This document shows positions 19,922 through 30,015 of a stretch of 32,305 bases of DNA, one piece after another. The notes below the pieces were generated by a model. It saw only the letters and a program-made list of their open reading frames with translations, was not told the origin of the DNA and did no database searches. Source of the stretch: Gnetum montanum (taxonomy: Eukaryota > Streptophyta > Gnetopsida > Gnetales > Gnetaceae); assembly GCA_015680685.1 (NCBI GenBank), contig MNCI01038167.1:1-32305 (forward strand), given 5' to 3'. The first letter of the stretch is position 1; every line of letters begins with the position of its first letter. The position numbers and the translations under genes are program-made.

Positions 19922-20879
19922 GGCCAGTAGATTTTATCATCATTAAGGATTATGTATATTTCAAATATATTTTGTAGATTTAGCACTTCTCAATAGTGTA
20001 TTGTTTATTTTTTTTTTATTTTCTTTTCTTTTGTTAAGCAGTTTTAGAAATGGTTTCTTTTAATTGTTTTTCTTGTATTAAAAAAATTTTAAAACAAGAA
20101 AAAGTACAATCCCAAGAATCAACCCCTCTTATTTCCAAGCTTGCAAAAACTATTAAGAAATTTACAATTAAGGTAGCAATTTTAGGGGTAATTAAATCAA
20201 TTTGTAGAGTCTTAGGATTGGTTAACCATGAATGTGCTAAGTGGAATGTGACTATTAAATGAAACCAATGAAGCAATCTAAAAACCCAACATGAATTCAA
20301 CCTTCTAGGAAAACCATCATCCTTTATAAATATACATGAACTAATTTAAGACAGGATCAAGAGGAAAAAGGACAACCAAATCCAATCCCTTTTTCCTATT
20401 TTGAAGAGCACCATTATAACAAAAAGGGAAATTCAACAGAAAGGGAAGGAATACAATCTAATTTTTCCACATCTTTTAATCCTCTATTTGATATTTCAAT
20501 TATTACAATAAAAACTATGAGTTCAACTATAGTGGCAGGTTCCCAAAATCTATGTTTAGCTAAATATTAAGTAATGTAACCACAATGGGAGGAACCACCC
20601 AACCTATAAATACATTAAATTTGAAAATTTCAATTACATATGTAGCCTCTTTTTCTATACCAAGTCCAATTGTAATCCCAACAGTAACTTCCACTTTTAC
20701 AAGTGAATCTCCTTCATACCATACACATCCTTGACTTTCTTATGGTTCAATTCCTTTTTATTTTCATAGTATATGTTCTAATATTTTTTTGGACATGCCT
20801 ATCAAGGACAAATTCTTAGGGATTTATTAAATCAAAGGACATCAATCATACCAAAAGGACCATTAGTTTTCTCATAAGG
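19922..20879 (+). other. Gypsy leader and 5' part of gag, decayed
   Basis: A 70-codon ORF at 20050-20262 is lysine-rich and of low information; I cannot assign it. The rest is AT-rich leader-like DNA between the primer-binding site and the recognisable gag core. Confidence 0.45.
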
Positions 20880-21380
20880 TAGAGATGTGGAGGTCAAAAA
20901 CATTCACTTACTATTTATTTTTAGGAAAGCAAATGATGAAGATCTAGTCATTCACATAAGAGAATTTGACATCAAATTAGCAATGTTTGCACCTCAAAGT
21001 GGAGATCAAACTAAAATGATTGCTTTTAAATCAACTTGAAAGGTAAAGCTCGCTTTTGGCTATAAATCTTTAGGACACAAATAAGTTCATGGGATGAATT
21101 CAAGCCTACCTTTCTCCAAAGATTTCTCTCTAATGATAGGTTGTATTCATTAAGGAAGTAGCTAATGAGTTTTATGCAATAAGAAGATGATGATTATAAG
21201 AGTACTCTTGATGGATTCAATGGGTTGTGTTTAAAGAATTCCAACCATGGATTTCTAGCCCATCAACTTATTCAAATCTTTATAGAAGGTGTATTACCAT
21301 ATTGTAAAAAAAATGTTGACTTTGCATGTGGTAGAAATATATTGAATGATACACTGAAGGATGGCTAGAGCAAGTTAGGG
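20880..21380 (+). pseudogene. Gypsy gag (retrotrans_gag) remnant
   Basis: Frame-hopping fragments follow the order of the retrotrans_gag domain. They are FDIKLAMFAP (about 20970), KGKARFWL (about 21040), SWDEFKPTFLQRFLSNDRL (about 21090), LRK, a middle part with GFNGLCLKNSNHGF and LIQIFIEGVLP (about 21210-21300), and VDFACGRN (about 21315). These correspond to the conserved K-A-x-x-W-L, S-W-x-x-F-x-x-x-F-L-x-R-F and HHGF...FY-x-GL motifs of plant Athila/Tat gag proteins. Several stops and frameshifts are present. The product would be the capsid protein of the particle that copies the element; this copy is dead. Confidence 0.72.
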
Positions 21381-22502
21381 TATAATTTTGATGCAAGAAA
21401 TGCACCTCGGATCCTTAAAACATAGGAAAGGTCAGGACCTTAAGTTTGTAAGATATTCTTCCATCAAATGAAGCAAATCGTATGAGGTAATTTTTTAGCC
21501 CAATTAATCCTAGGAAGGGCCTTCCTAATAGAGTTATATGTGGAATCCTACCTAAATAATAAGAATTAATCTCAAATAGTAAAATAAGAAATAAAATTTT
21601 GTACATTATTAAGTGAATAAAATCATTACATTGATATCAATTGGTATCATGATCCGTGATGTCAGGTAATTGGGATAAGTTATTCTATCGAGGGATATCG
21701 AGGCATCAATGTCCATAGAAATTAGTGATAGAAATTTAAAGTTCTTAGAATTGGTTATATTCAAAGACATCAATGGGTTGATGTCTTGTTAAAAGAAAAA
21801 TCGAGGTATACCGATTCCAGCAATAGGATTTGATACAATGAAAGATAAAATTTGGGTTACCAACTTAAATATCAATTTAATTGATTTAAATAAAGATGTG
21901 AATTAATGGATATCTTAATTCATATAGATTAAATTGATATGAATCAAGGAAGAAAATATTCAATGGAATATTTCACATCTACATAGTGTTGGTACATTTT
22001 GGCCATTTAATGGAGTAGGCTTTGTGAGGTTGTGAAGCTAATCATATAACTAACGTTCACCCTGATTTAAAAATTTCCAATACTTTATTGGATGAAGACT
22101 TTTTAGAGGTGTTGGGTTGGTAGTTTGAAAGGTTTTTCTCTAATTGATTCACTAGCAAATACAGTTTTGTTTAAGACAAATGATCAATTGTTCAGAGTTC
22201 ATGACAATGCTCTACCAGCTATTTTAGTGCTAAAGAAGTATTCACTGGATCTACAAACATGTATTGATGTACAAGTCAAGAAGTGGGTTTAGTTAACCTC
22301 CATAAGGTATGGGAAGGTAATGAATGTAAGGCAACTTATAGAAACCAAATGATGCCTTGGAATTGAGAGTTATATTGTTTGGCCTATGAAATGCCCCTAA
22401 AAATTTCATGAGGTTGATATACAACGTGTTGAGGCCATATTGAAGAAGATTTATCACAACATTTGTAAATGATATCAATCGAAAGTAACATATGGAACAC
22501 CT
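21381..22502. other. Interior of Gypsy element, no recognisable pol
   Basis: I find no protease, RT or integrase motif on either strand. At about 21650 the sequence ATTGGTATCATGATCC resembles a Copia primer-binding site for its first nine bases only, so a nested element might begin here. A plus-strand frame at about 22165-22292 encodes about 40 residues with no family assignment. Confidence 0.4.
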
Positions 22503-22910
22503 GCAATTGGTACTCAACAAGATTGTTTAAGTAATCAGATCGTTAACAGTGAATTCAAGGCTGATGTTTTGATGAACAAAATACTCATTGAACTATATGG
22601 AAAATGTTTGAAGGATGCACACCATGTGTTTGAGAAGATGGTGGAGAAATATTGTGGTTTGTGGAATTTCATGATTGCTGCAGCTACCTTTAATGGAAAG
22701 CTTGAAGAGGCCATTTCTACTAATGGGAAGATGACGACAATAATTTTCTTGGGCTTCTCTCTCTGCCTGTGTAAGATTGGGATTGGTGGATAAGGGAAAG
22801 ACTTATTTTGAGGCCATTGATAAACATTTGATATACTGTACGGAAATTAACGATATATTTTTATGAGCTTCTAGGTCGGGTAGGAATGTCTGTAATCGCA
22901 GATGACCGGC
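22503..22910 (+). pseudogene. Pentatricopeptide-repeat (PPR) gene fragment
   Basis: The plus-strand frame contains QIVNSEFKADVLMNKILIEL then YGKC, DAHHVFEKM, LWNFMIAAATFNGKLEEAI. This is the order and spacing of plant P-L-S type PPR motifs (LIxMYGKC, A-x-x-VFxxM, SWNxMIAAxxxNGxxEEA). After a frameshift near 22766, RLGLVDKGKTYFEAI and then LLGRVG follow, corresponding to the PPR-to-E-domain stretch of PCMP-type proteins. One frameshift or more, an in-frame stop, and loss of the residues after YGKC show it is a fragment. Such proteins bind organellar RNA. Its place inside the LTR element suggests capture or nested insertion. Confidence 0.72.
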
Positions 22911-23394
22911 ATTCAAAACTAAATTTAGATAAATATCTTCTTACTTCTTGGATCATATTTCACCACAATAATTACAGTTGAAAAGATGGAGTCATCTATG
23001 GAAAAAACAAAGGGCATTAGGCAAACGACAAGAAAGCACGTGGCCTCTCCCAGCTAGATCGAGCTAGAGCCAATGCTGACGCTGATACCTGCGACTTCGG
23101 CAGAGCCTTTGCCAAAAACAACAGACAAAGGAAGCAAGTTTATCAGCCAAGAGCCGACCATTGAACCCACGCTGGTGGCAAGTTTTTTATGATGAGGTTC
23201 TACTTCATACGGATGCGGATTTGGGATCATTTATTCAGTAAACTGGCCTTGGATTTTGATCCATCTAGAATTGCGTATTTTGTTCTACATCGACCTATGT
23301 AACTGTGTAGTCCCCAAAGAGTTTTGGATCAAGGTCTGACCTAACATTTCCCCGGGGTTGCTGCCTAGGAGCATGGGTTCATAAAAGGGGAATG
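22911..23394. other. Mixed-composition non-coding patch
   Basis: GC content is visibly higher than in the rest of the element. No reading frame gives a family I recognise. Confidence 0.4.
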
Positions 23395-23599
23395 CTATGA
23401 TTGAGGTGAGCCCCCCAAAGCCCAACCTAATTCTGCAACCAAAAAGACATTGATAGTACCCGGGTTATGAGGTTCACCACGGTCTTCGTGTCGTTCCGAG
23501 ACAAACACCGCGGTGGCGTAAACAAAAAGTGTGATGCATTTCTGGAGGAATTCTTCGGTGCTCTTCTCTTCTGCACAGACATGGCTAGAAACCTGCATC
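23395..23599 (-). pseudogene. Exon-like fragment on the minus strand, family unknown
   Basis: On the minus strand a run of 11 Ts followed by GCAG, a strong splice-acceptor context, leads at 23598 into a 67-codon open frame with ordinary protein composition (MQVSSHVCAEEKSTEEF, LFVYATAVFVSERHEDR, NPGTINVFLVAELG). It ends at a stop at 23395-23397 or at a donor upstream of it. I do not recognise the family. Together with the neighbouring fragments it suggests pieces of host genes in this patch. Confidence 0.35.
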
Positions 23600-23670
23600 T
23601 GCAAAAAAAAAAACTGAACACAAAACTACAGTAGACCAATTTAGATTTCTGAGTTGCATGTTTATGTGCC

Positions 23671-24000
23671 ATGGCCATCGGAAGGGCAGCTGAAACTGTA
23701 TCTACACTTACACCTAACATTTGTAGTCCTAAGAGAAGAAGATTATCAGTTCACCATGGGTTCTTGTCATGTACAACATTGCAATGTTCTAATGCTCTGT
23801 TGAAATTTCTAGCTTGGTACTCTTGGTGTGCAAGTGATAATAGAGTGTCATCTTTTGTGTCGTCGGCTACCGAAAGTTGATGATTCCTCTCCTGATTCGG
23901 CTCAGCATTGGGAGAAAAATGCATGTAATCATGAAGATGCTACTGCCGAAGCTGAATTGGGTCAAGAGCTATCACAAGTTGAAAGCCCTATCCATGGTTG
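23671..24000 (+). pseudogene. Exon-like fragment with transit-peptide-like N-terminus
   Basis: ATG 23671 opens a 69-residue frame rich in Ser, Thr and Ala with basic residues (AETVSTLTPNICSPKRRRLS) and ending VSSFVSSATES. It resembles a chloroplast transit peptide. After the stop the reading continues in the next frame as an acidic stretch (DDSSPDSAQHWEKN, EDATAEAELGQELSQVE). The two parts look like one exon broken by a frameshift. The parent gene cannot be named from sequence alone. Confidence 0.3.
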
Positions 24001-24089
24001 AGGACCTGAAACGACCTCGTAGCATTGCTGTTGTTGAATGCTTGCAAATTTTTTGTGCCTCCAATTGATGCAAACCACAAAATGACATG

Positions 24090-24583
24090 CAAATAAACAT
24101 CCAAAATGAAAAGTAATGCAGAGGCTAGAAAAGTTGCAGAGCTTTCACTTCCAACTTGGGCCTCCCTATTTGGAATCGACTGTTGTTTTGATCCATGGAG
24201 GAACATTTCTGTGGCTACTGGCACCGCCGACTAATTTTCAGGCACACAAAAGCTCAAGACCTAAGTGTTGCATGGGTTGCTATTACAGTGCGTTATTGGA
24301 GACTTAGAATATTAATATAATAATATCATCTTTAACTTTGTCATTGAGTTTCACCACCACAACCAACGTCTTGAGGGCTGAAACTATTCCAAATTATGTG
24401 CAACAGTTGAAGGAGTTAGCAGATGTTAATTTCTATAAGGCTACATCAATAATGATAAATATTGACTGCATGGTTTGGAACTTGGAGCTGTTACTTGGTT
24501 CTGCACACCCTTGTCTCTTAACTGGATTTTGTGGCAAGGTTTCTGATGGATGGTTTTTCAGAGTTAAATATATATATATATAG
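24090..24583 (+). other. Further unassigned coding-like stretches
   Basis: A plus-strand frame at about 24108-24230 (NAEARKVAELSLPTWASLFG, then FDPWRNISVATGTAD) and an 81-codon frame at 24338-24583 have protein-like composition. No family is recognised. They may be further gene fragments, or chance frames in GC-richer DNA. Confidence 0.25.
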
Positions 24584-24723
24584 TGGTTTAAGAAAAATGG
24601 GACATTTGGCTATTATCCCTTTTATTCATATGGAAGTTGTAACTTCCTATGGTTGTTACAACTATGATATTTGTAACTAATTTTAATTTTGATTACCATG
24701 AAGAAACTTGGCAATTAAAAAGG

Positions 24724-24945
24724 CCACTTGTCAACTATAACCTTTTTATCTCCATGGTGACCACTTGGCGACTCAAGGGCCACTTGTCAATTGCATGGGA
24801 CACTTATCAACTGCAACCTTTTTATCTCCATGGTGACCACTTGACAATTAAATGAGGCCACTTGGCAACTGAATGAAGACACTTGGCAACTGAATAGGAC
24901 ACTTGTCACCCATAGATTTTTTATCTCTATGGTGGTTATAACCAC
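24724..24945 (+). repeat. Tandem repeats with CACTTGGCAACTGAATG motif
   Basis: Two long units (24724-24777 and 24800-24854) share CCTTTTTATCTCCATGGTGACCACTTG. They are followed by short CACTTGGCAACTGAAT units and a partial third unit from 24899. They lie 5' of a TATA box, a common position for U3 enhancer repeats in LTRs. Confidence 0.8.
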
Positions 24946-24985
24946 CCAAGATATTTTGTAACTTACCTACCTACCATTTGAACCT

Positions 24986-24995
24986 TATAAAAAGG
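24986..24995 (+). promoter_or_regulatory. TATA box of an LTR-like block
   Basis: TATAAAAAGG, preceded by the repeat array at 24724-24945 and followed by a purine-rich leader with repeated GAGCTCNCACTTG words, looks like an LTR promoter. The block may extend to about 26216, where a GC-richer end (GTCGCCAACACA) precedes AT-rich DNA. A partner LTR was not found. Confidence 0.4.
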
Positions 24996-24999
24996 CTTC

Positions 25000-26640
25000 A
25001 GGGGTAAGAAGAAGGAGGGACTTGGAAGAGCTCACACTTGAACACTTTGGGGAGCTCTCACTTGGAGACACACTCTTGGAAGACATTGTGAAAGATTGCT
25101 TGTAAGATGACTTACTAAAGAAAAGATTTCAGCCTCTTTGTCATGGTCCTGTGAGTTATGCTTTTTGTTTTATTTTGTTTAAATTGTTTAGCTAGTGGTT
25201 TAGATAGTATTATCCTTGGCAAGTAATTTTGGGATTTTTAGATTGCTCTTATTGTTGTTGTTGTCCGATAGAAAATTTCTGTTAAAATTTTTCCATAGAA
25301 GCGCTTGTGTTTAAAAGTCTTAAGAGAATTTTCATAGTAAATTTTATTATTGTGCAACGTATAAGAACTGCTATTGAGATCATTATAAGAGAGCCTCTGC
25401 TTGTAGTCATGCTGTTGAACAATTCAATAGTCAAGAGGGTTCAGAAAATCTTTGGTATTTTGATAGGACTAGAATAGCTTCTTTTTATCTTTAAAGTGAA
25501 TCTCTGTGGTATTTCAATTAGAAATTGTCAAGTCTTTTGAAGGTTTTGTTGAATGCAATTGTTGACATCCATTATCTAGCCAAAATGGAGTCTCGTACAT
25601 GGTATTTTACACAGTAATTTTTGGTAGCATAGTAGGATTGTCTTGAAGAAATTGCTTATTTGAGCCTTGGAAATTTGAACAATTCGTAGTTATTGAATTT
25701 GGGATAGCTTTATTGCAAAGTATTTACTCATGTCATTTTACCTTGTTTAAATATTTGAGGTCTACACAAATCTTCATTCTTTTTCTTTTATCTCTATTTC
25801 CATTGAATCTTGCTCTATTTCTAGTTTTCTTGTGGAACTATCTCTTTCTCTGGGGAAAATTAGAAGTAGATTCGCAGAGTTGTGCTCAAATTTTTTTGCA
25901 AAATTTTATTTGTTACAAGTAGGTATTATAAGGACCACGTAGACTAGATAATTGAACAAAATAGAAACTCTCAACAACTCACAGTACTTGGCAAAGTTGG
26001 CTGAATCTCTTTAAAGTAAGTCATTTGTAGTTTACAAATAGCGTAATCGTTTCATTTTTCACAACCGCACACCACAACAACACACACACATACTCACATT
26101 AACTACTGAGTCTATTTGAAGGTATCTGGGCCTTGGTGTTGCCAGAGACTTGCAAGCACCTAAATCCTGTTCGAGAACACTCGTTGGCAGTCGCGTCCCA
26201 AACGGTCGCCAACACATAGCGTGGGTTCAATAGAATTTGATATGTTCATCAAACATATTGATTCATGTCACTTAGATTAATGGGAAATGATAAGTCTAAA
26301 ATTTTCTTGAGCATTTCAAGTGTTATCAATGCAATTAAAATATAAATTAATATATCAGAGGGCTAAATATTTTATATATTAGTCTATATCAATTAATCTA
26401 TGAAATTTGACCCAAAACTTCATGAACCACATCGAGGTTATGATGAACATCGATTTAGTTAAAGTTGGAAAAAATAAAAGGTAATATTAAGGTGACATCT
26501 TTATTATAAAATCCACCATCTTGTGGAGGTGAAAATCCATTGTTAAGAAAACCCTCATGCTAGTGTAGATTAGGGCCTTTATTTTCTTCAAGAAAAAGCC
26601 ACAGTAGGGAACATGGTAAGGAGTGGGATCTCTACATCCA
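25000..26640. other. Non-coding, possible LTR R/U5 and flank
   Basis: No supported gene. A (CA)n tract is at about 26080-26090. A GC-richer segment near 26130-26220 stands out and may be the 3' end of the LTR-like block. Confidence 0.35.
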
Positions 26641-26799
26641 TGTCAACCTCCATTGTTCAATCATCATCATTCTTTCAAGAGGGTAAGACAAATTTACCCA
26701 TTGTAACCAATTTTTGTAGATTAGGGAGGAAATGTTAATCTTGTTTTTCTTTTAGTGTGCAGATTTATCCTTTATAAAATGGACAAATCATTAAGCACC

Positions 26800-27500
26800 A
26801 AGCAATAGGCCAAGGTAAGCATGGGGTTTACCAAGAAAATTGTTGATAATTTTAATATGTTAAATATTTTGGTTGTATTGCTCGTGTAAAGGAGTAGATG
26901 CCTAAAAATCATTCGTTGGTACTATGAGGCTGATTACTTTGAGTGGTTCAGGCACATGGATGTGATGGTGTGAAAATAGCTTGAAATGATGGATTGTGAG
27001 GCTTTTATCAAACTCTCCATTAATTGGTTTATCGAGGAAGAGGTCTTGAAATTTTATAGAAACCTTAAGCCACAACTTAGCAAGGTAGATCCTCTAAAGC
27101 ACTATTTTTTTTTCTATTTGGAAGACATGAGTCAAAGTGATGGTGGCTAGGTTGCAGAAGTGGTTCAAGTTGCTAGCCAAGGGGGATAACATTTTTTGGG
27201 CAAAAGCAAGCATAGAAGAGAAATAAGATCTCTTTCACCAATTCATTAGTGAGTTTGATTCTAGAAGGCTATAGGCACAAGGTTTATAGTTTGTGAACCT
27301 TCAACCTAAACATTAAGTGATGGCCTAGATGATCATGCACATCACCTATGTGCATAGCCCTACACTCATTATGAAAGCATTGAAGTTTAGGGAGGAAGCA
27401 GTTTTTGCTTACCTCCTTATTAGGTATTTAGCTTACCATTATAATGATGATGGTTTCCATTTGTTATTTTAGTAATCCTCTAGAAGTGTGGTGTTCTAGA
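26800..27500 (+). pseudogene. Decayed coding sequence of unknown type in the Gypsy interior
   Basis: Plus-strand fragments such as YYEADYFEWFRHMDVMV (about 26920) and LEMMDCEAFIKL, WFIEEEVLKFYRNLKPQLSK and FYLEDMSQSDGG (about 26980-27150) read as one interrupted protein with several stops. A second stretch (MIMHITYVHSPTLIMKALKF, about 27330-27395) follows. No retroviral protease, RT or integrase motif is visible. It might be an additional ORF of a Tat-like element or a captured gene. Confidence 0.35.
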
Positions 27501-28240
27501 GCTCTAGACTAGAATAAAGGTGTATCTTTCAATCCTCAAAAAGGACATCTTTGTCCATTCATTAAATATTTACACAAAGGCTAACCCACTCATGAAAGAA
27601 TCAAAAGAACAAGGTTCTTCATTGAAACCTAAAGCCAATGAAATTCAAGGGTTTAGAGATGAGGTTTGGTGCCACTTCTAATAGGTTTGATCCACGTAAA
27701 GAAAATATTAATAACGCTAGAGAGGGTCAGCTCAACCCTCATCACCATGGACAAGAGGATGGTAGACATTGAAAAACATATCCATTCTCAAATCCAAGAT
27801 GATGATGAAAGGGGTAGATCCCTTTCATTTTGAAGAGGATATGGAGGTGGAGGCAAGCTTAGAGGCTTGATATATGCCTCAAACTTAATTTTATTCTTGT
27901 TGATCGTATGGTTGTTTTTTCATAATTGTGATGTATGAAAAAGTTTAATTTTATTAGATTCTTTTTAATTTGAACTATAATGGATAGATAGTTAGCATTA
28001 ATGATATTTTTGTTTATTTATATTTTTATATATTATAAGGATATATTGTGCTTTAGCTAGATTTTTCTTTGTAAATTGCTATAATGTGAATGAGGCATCA
28101 GTTTATCAATTGTAGTTTTAATTATTTTTATACCCACTTTGAATACTTGTGCATGATTAATGTAGGATAATGGTTTAGATACATCAGTAATTTATTTATT
28201 TCTTTTCACCTTTGTGGCTAGGTACTAGCTAAAGGCTATC

Positions 28241-28249
28241 TGGGGGTTT
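28241..28249 (+). other. Polypurine-type run before the 3' LTR
   Basis: TGGGGG lies a few bases before the TGTTGAAC start of the right LTR. Plus-strand priming tracts in Gypsy elements sit here, but this one is short and interrupted by Ts. Confidence 0.4.
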
Positions 28250-28967
28250 TGTTGAACTCCTTATTGCCCTAGCGTTTAATCTTATAAGTTTACATTTATG
28301 TTTTTTTTTTTACATTTTTATGAAGATCATCAATTTTTGTGGTAAATATCAATAAGTATTAATTTTATTCTTAAGTTTTATGTATCATATGTAATTGCGA
28401 GATCGGTGGAAATTGATGCTAGTTATATTGATCATTATAGTAACTATGATATGAATCAATAACATAGAATTCTAGGAGAAGGCATCTTTCAAAGAAATCA
28501 AGATATTGATTTGAATCACTAGGCGATCTAAATTGAGTTTCCAANTGACGATTGTTGACACCTTGTGGAAATTAGCAACGATTTGATGTTTATTGAGGTT
28601 TTGAAGTTGTTGCATTGTGAAGGTAGTAAAGTAAGATAAAAAATTAGGTGACATCTCATTTTTAATCTTCTAATTTTTATGATAAATTTATATATATTTT
28701 TAATTTGGTTTAATCTAGTATTTCCATCTTTGAACTTTAGATTAGAGTTTAGGGTATGGACTTTGGATTTTACTTATGAGTGATAGTCATAAGTGTGGAG
28801 TTTTTAATTGAATTCAAATCTAATTGTTTATTGCCTTGATGATCTTTTTGACTTTGGAACCATTCCTCCATGGATACGACTTGTGGGTTAGCCAAAAATG
28901 AGGTGACAACTTTACAATGAAGATAACTACTAAGGTAACTTAGCACCGAATGTTGGCTAGCTTATCA
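28250..28967 (+). repeat. 3' LTR of the Gypsy element
   Basis: It starts TGTTGAACTCC and ends GCTTATCA, 718 bp. Compared with the 5' LTR it lacks two blocks (equivalent to about 19255-19330 and 19352-19480). One ambiguous base (28545) lies in the small retained island between them. Confidence 0.8.
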
Positions 28968-29990
28968 TCTAACTTGAGTAAACTATTCTCTCATGTTGCA
29001 AGTAAATTTCATGATATATTTGAATTCAATTAAGAATTTTTAAAGGTCATATGCATGTTTTCATGATTTTTATGCATGTGACATAAATCTTATTAATTTG
29101 AGAAGTGTTTGATATTATTCTTCTAATCCAAGCCTTCCTCATCATGTTTATAGGTTGTATGGCATGTTTTCATGCTTGTAAGTGAGGTTGGTATTGGCAT
29201 ATTTTTTGAGTTCTAAGTCAAAATTATCATTTTATCATTCTTTATTTTCCAAAAGTTCCATGATCTTACCATGACCCAAGGTCAAATTCACAATCTCATC
29301 ATGACTTGTGATGAGGTCTTTTTTTATTTCTATATAGACCACAACTTATGATCAACTTATAGTCTATAATTTTTAGTCATGATGACCCATGGTTAACCTA
29401 TGGTTTGAAGTTTAAAGTACTAGAAAAGTATAACAAATTCATAATGGCTAACATAACCTAACCATGACTTGTGATTTAGACAATTTCAATTTTTTCTTTG
29501 TTTTTAAAGATCATAACCCATGAAGAAATAACATAATCATCCTATGATCTAACCATAATATGTGATCATTCACCATAACTTGTGGTGTTATGACATGACC
29601 AAGCCAGAACTTATGGTGCTACTCGTAGTTAAAAAATTTAAAGATTTTGAGGACAAAATTTTAGAGAAAAACGGATACTTATAACCTTATTTCATTTTTT
29701 AACACTGATATCCCATAGAGTTAGTCTAGCACTACCATCATAGTTAGTCCTAGAATTGACTAGAAGAGCTGGTCAAGTCCCTTACTTTTTTGATATACTT
29801 GTCCTGGTTATCCATCTTATATTAGCTTAGCAATTCCATGATGGAATGATTGCTAAGTTACTAGTATGAAAATTTTAGATCAAACCTCCAAAGGTTTCCT
29901 CATGAGATATGCCCTTTCGCTAAGAGTTTTATAATAATAATCACAATTCCTAGTTATAGAATGACATTTTTTGGGAATAAAAATATAACA
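28968..29990 (-). mobile_element. Probable LTR of a minus-strand chromovirus-like Gypsy element
   Basis: On the minus strand a tract TTTTTTTAAGGGGGG (29991 upward) is preceded by TTCAAGGATTACAAA and followed by TAGTT, then TGTTATATTTTTATTCCC. This is the typical order at the 3' end of Tekay/Reina-type chromoviruses (gaggac...aagggggg then LTR starting TG). The LTR would therefore extend leftward from 29990. Its left end is not resolved and may not reach 28968. Repeated CATGACTTGTGAT-type words occur at 29260-29640. Confidence 0.4.
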
Positions 29991-30015
29991 AACTACCCCC
30001 CTTAAAAAAATTTGT
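29991..30015 (-). other. Polypurine tract, minus strand
   Basis: On the plus strand it reads AACTACCCCCCTTAAAAAAATTTG. Read on the minus strand it is an A/G run (AAGGGGGG) directly before the inferred LTR start at 29990. It is the best-preserved retroelement signal in this end of the window. Confidence 0.55.

Larger units (their letters stand above)
18983..28967 (+). mobile_element. Old Ty3/Gypsy LTR retrotransposon, Athila/Tat-like, about 10 kb
   Basis: Diverged LTRs lie at 18983-19900 and 28250-28967, both starting TGTTGAAC and ending CA. The flanks are TCTAG on the left (18978-18982) and TCTAA on the right (28968-28972), consistent with a 5-bp target duplication that has mutated once. After the left LTR comes a decayed tRNA-Asp primer-binding site, then a plus-strand gag remnant (about 20880-21380). 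A G-rich polypurine-type run precedes the right LTR. No integrase or reverse transcriptase could be recognised; the interior (8.3 kb) contains foreign material at about 22.0-26.2 kb. The LTRs have diverged visibly and the right one has lost about 200 bp, so the insertion is ancient. Confidence 0.8.

Noticed and set aside
21640-21665. Copia-type primer-binding site ATTGGTATCA
   Set aside because: Only the first nine bases match and no LTR pair could be found around it.
28545-28545. N as a marker of a deletion junction in the 3' LTR
   Set aside because: The bases around it match the retained island of the 5' LTR (CCAAAATGA), so it is more likely one ambiguous base than a collapsed gap.
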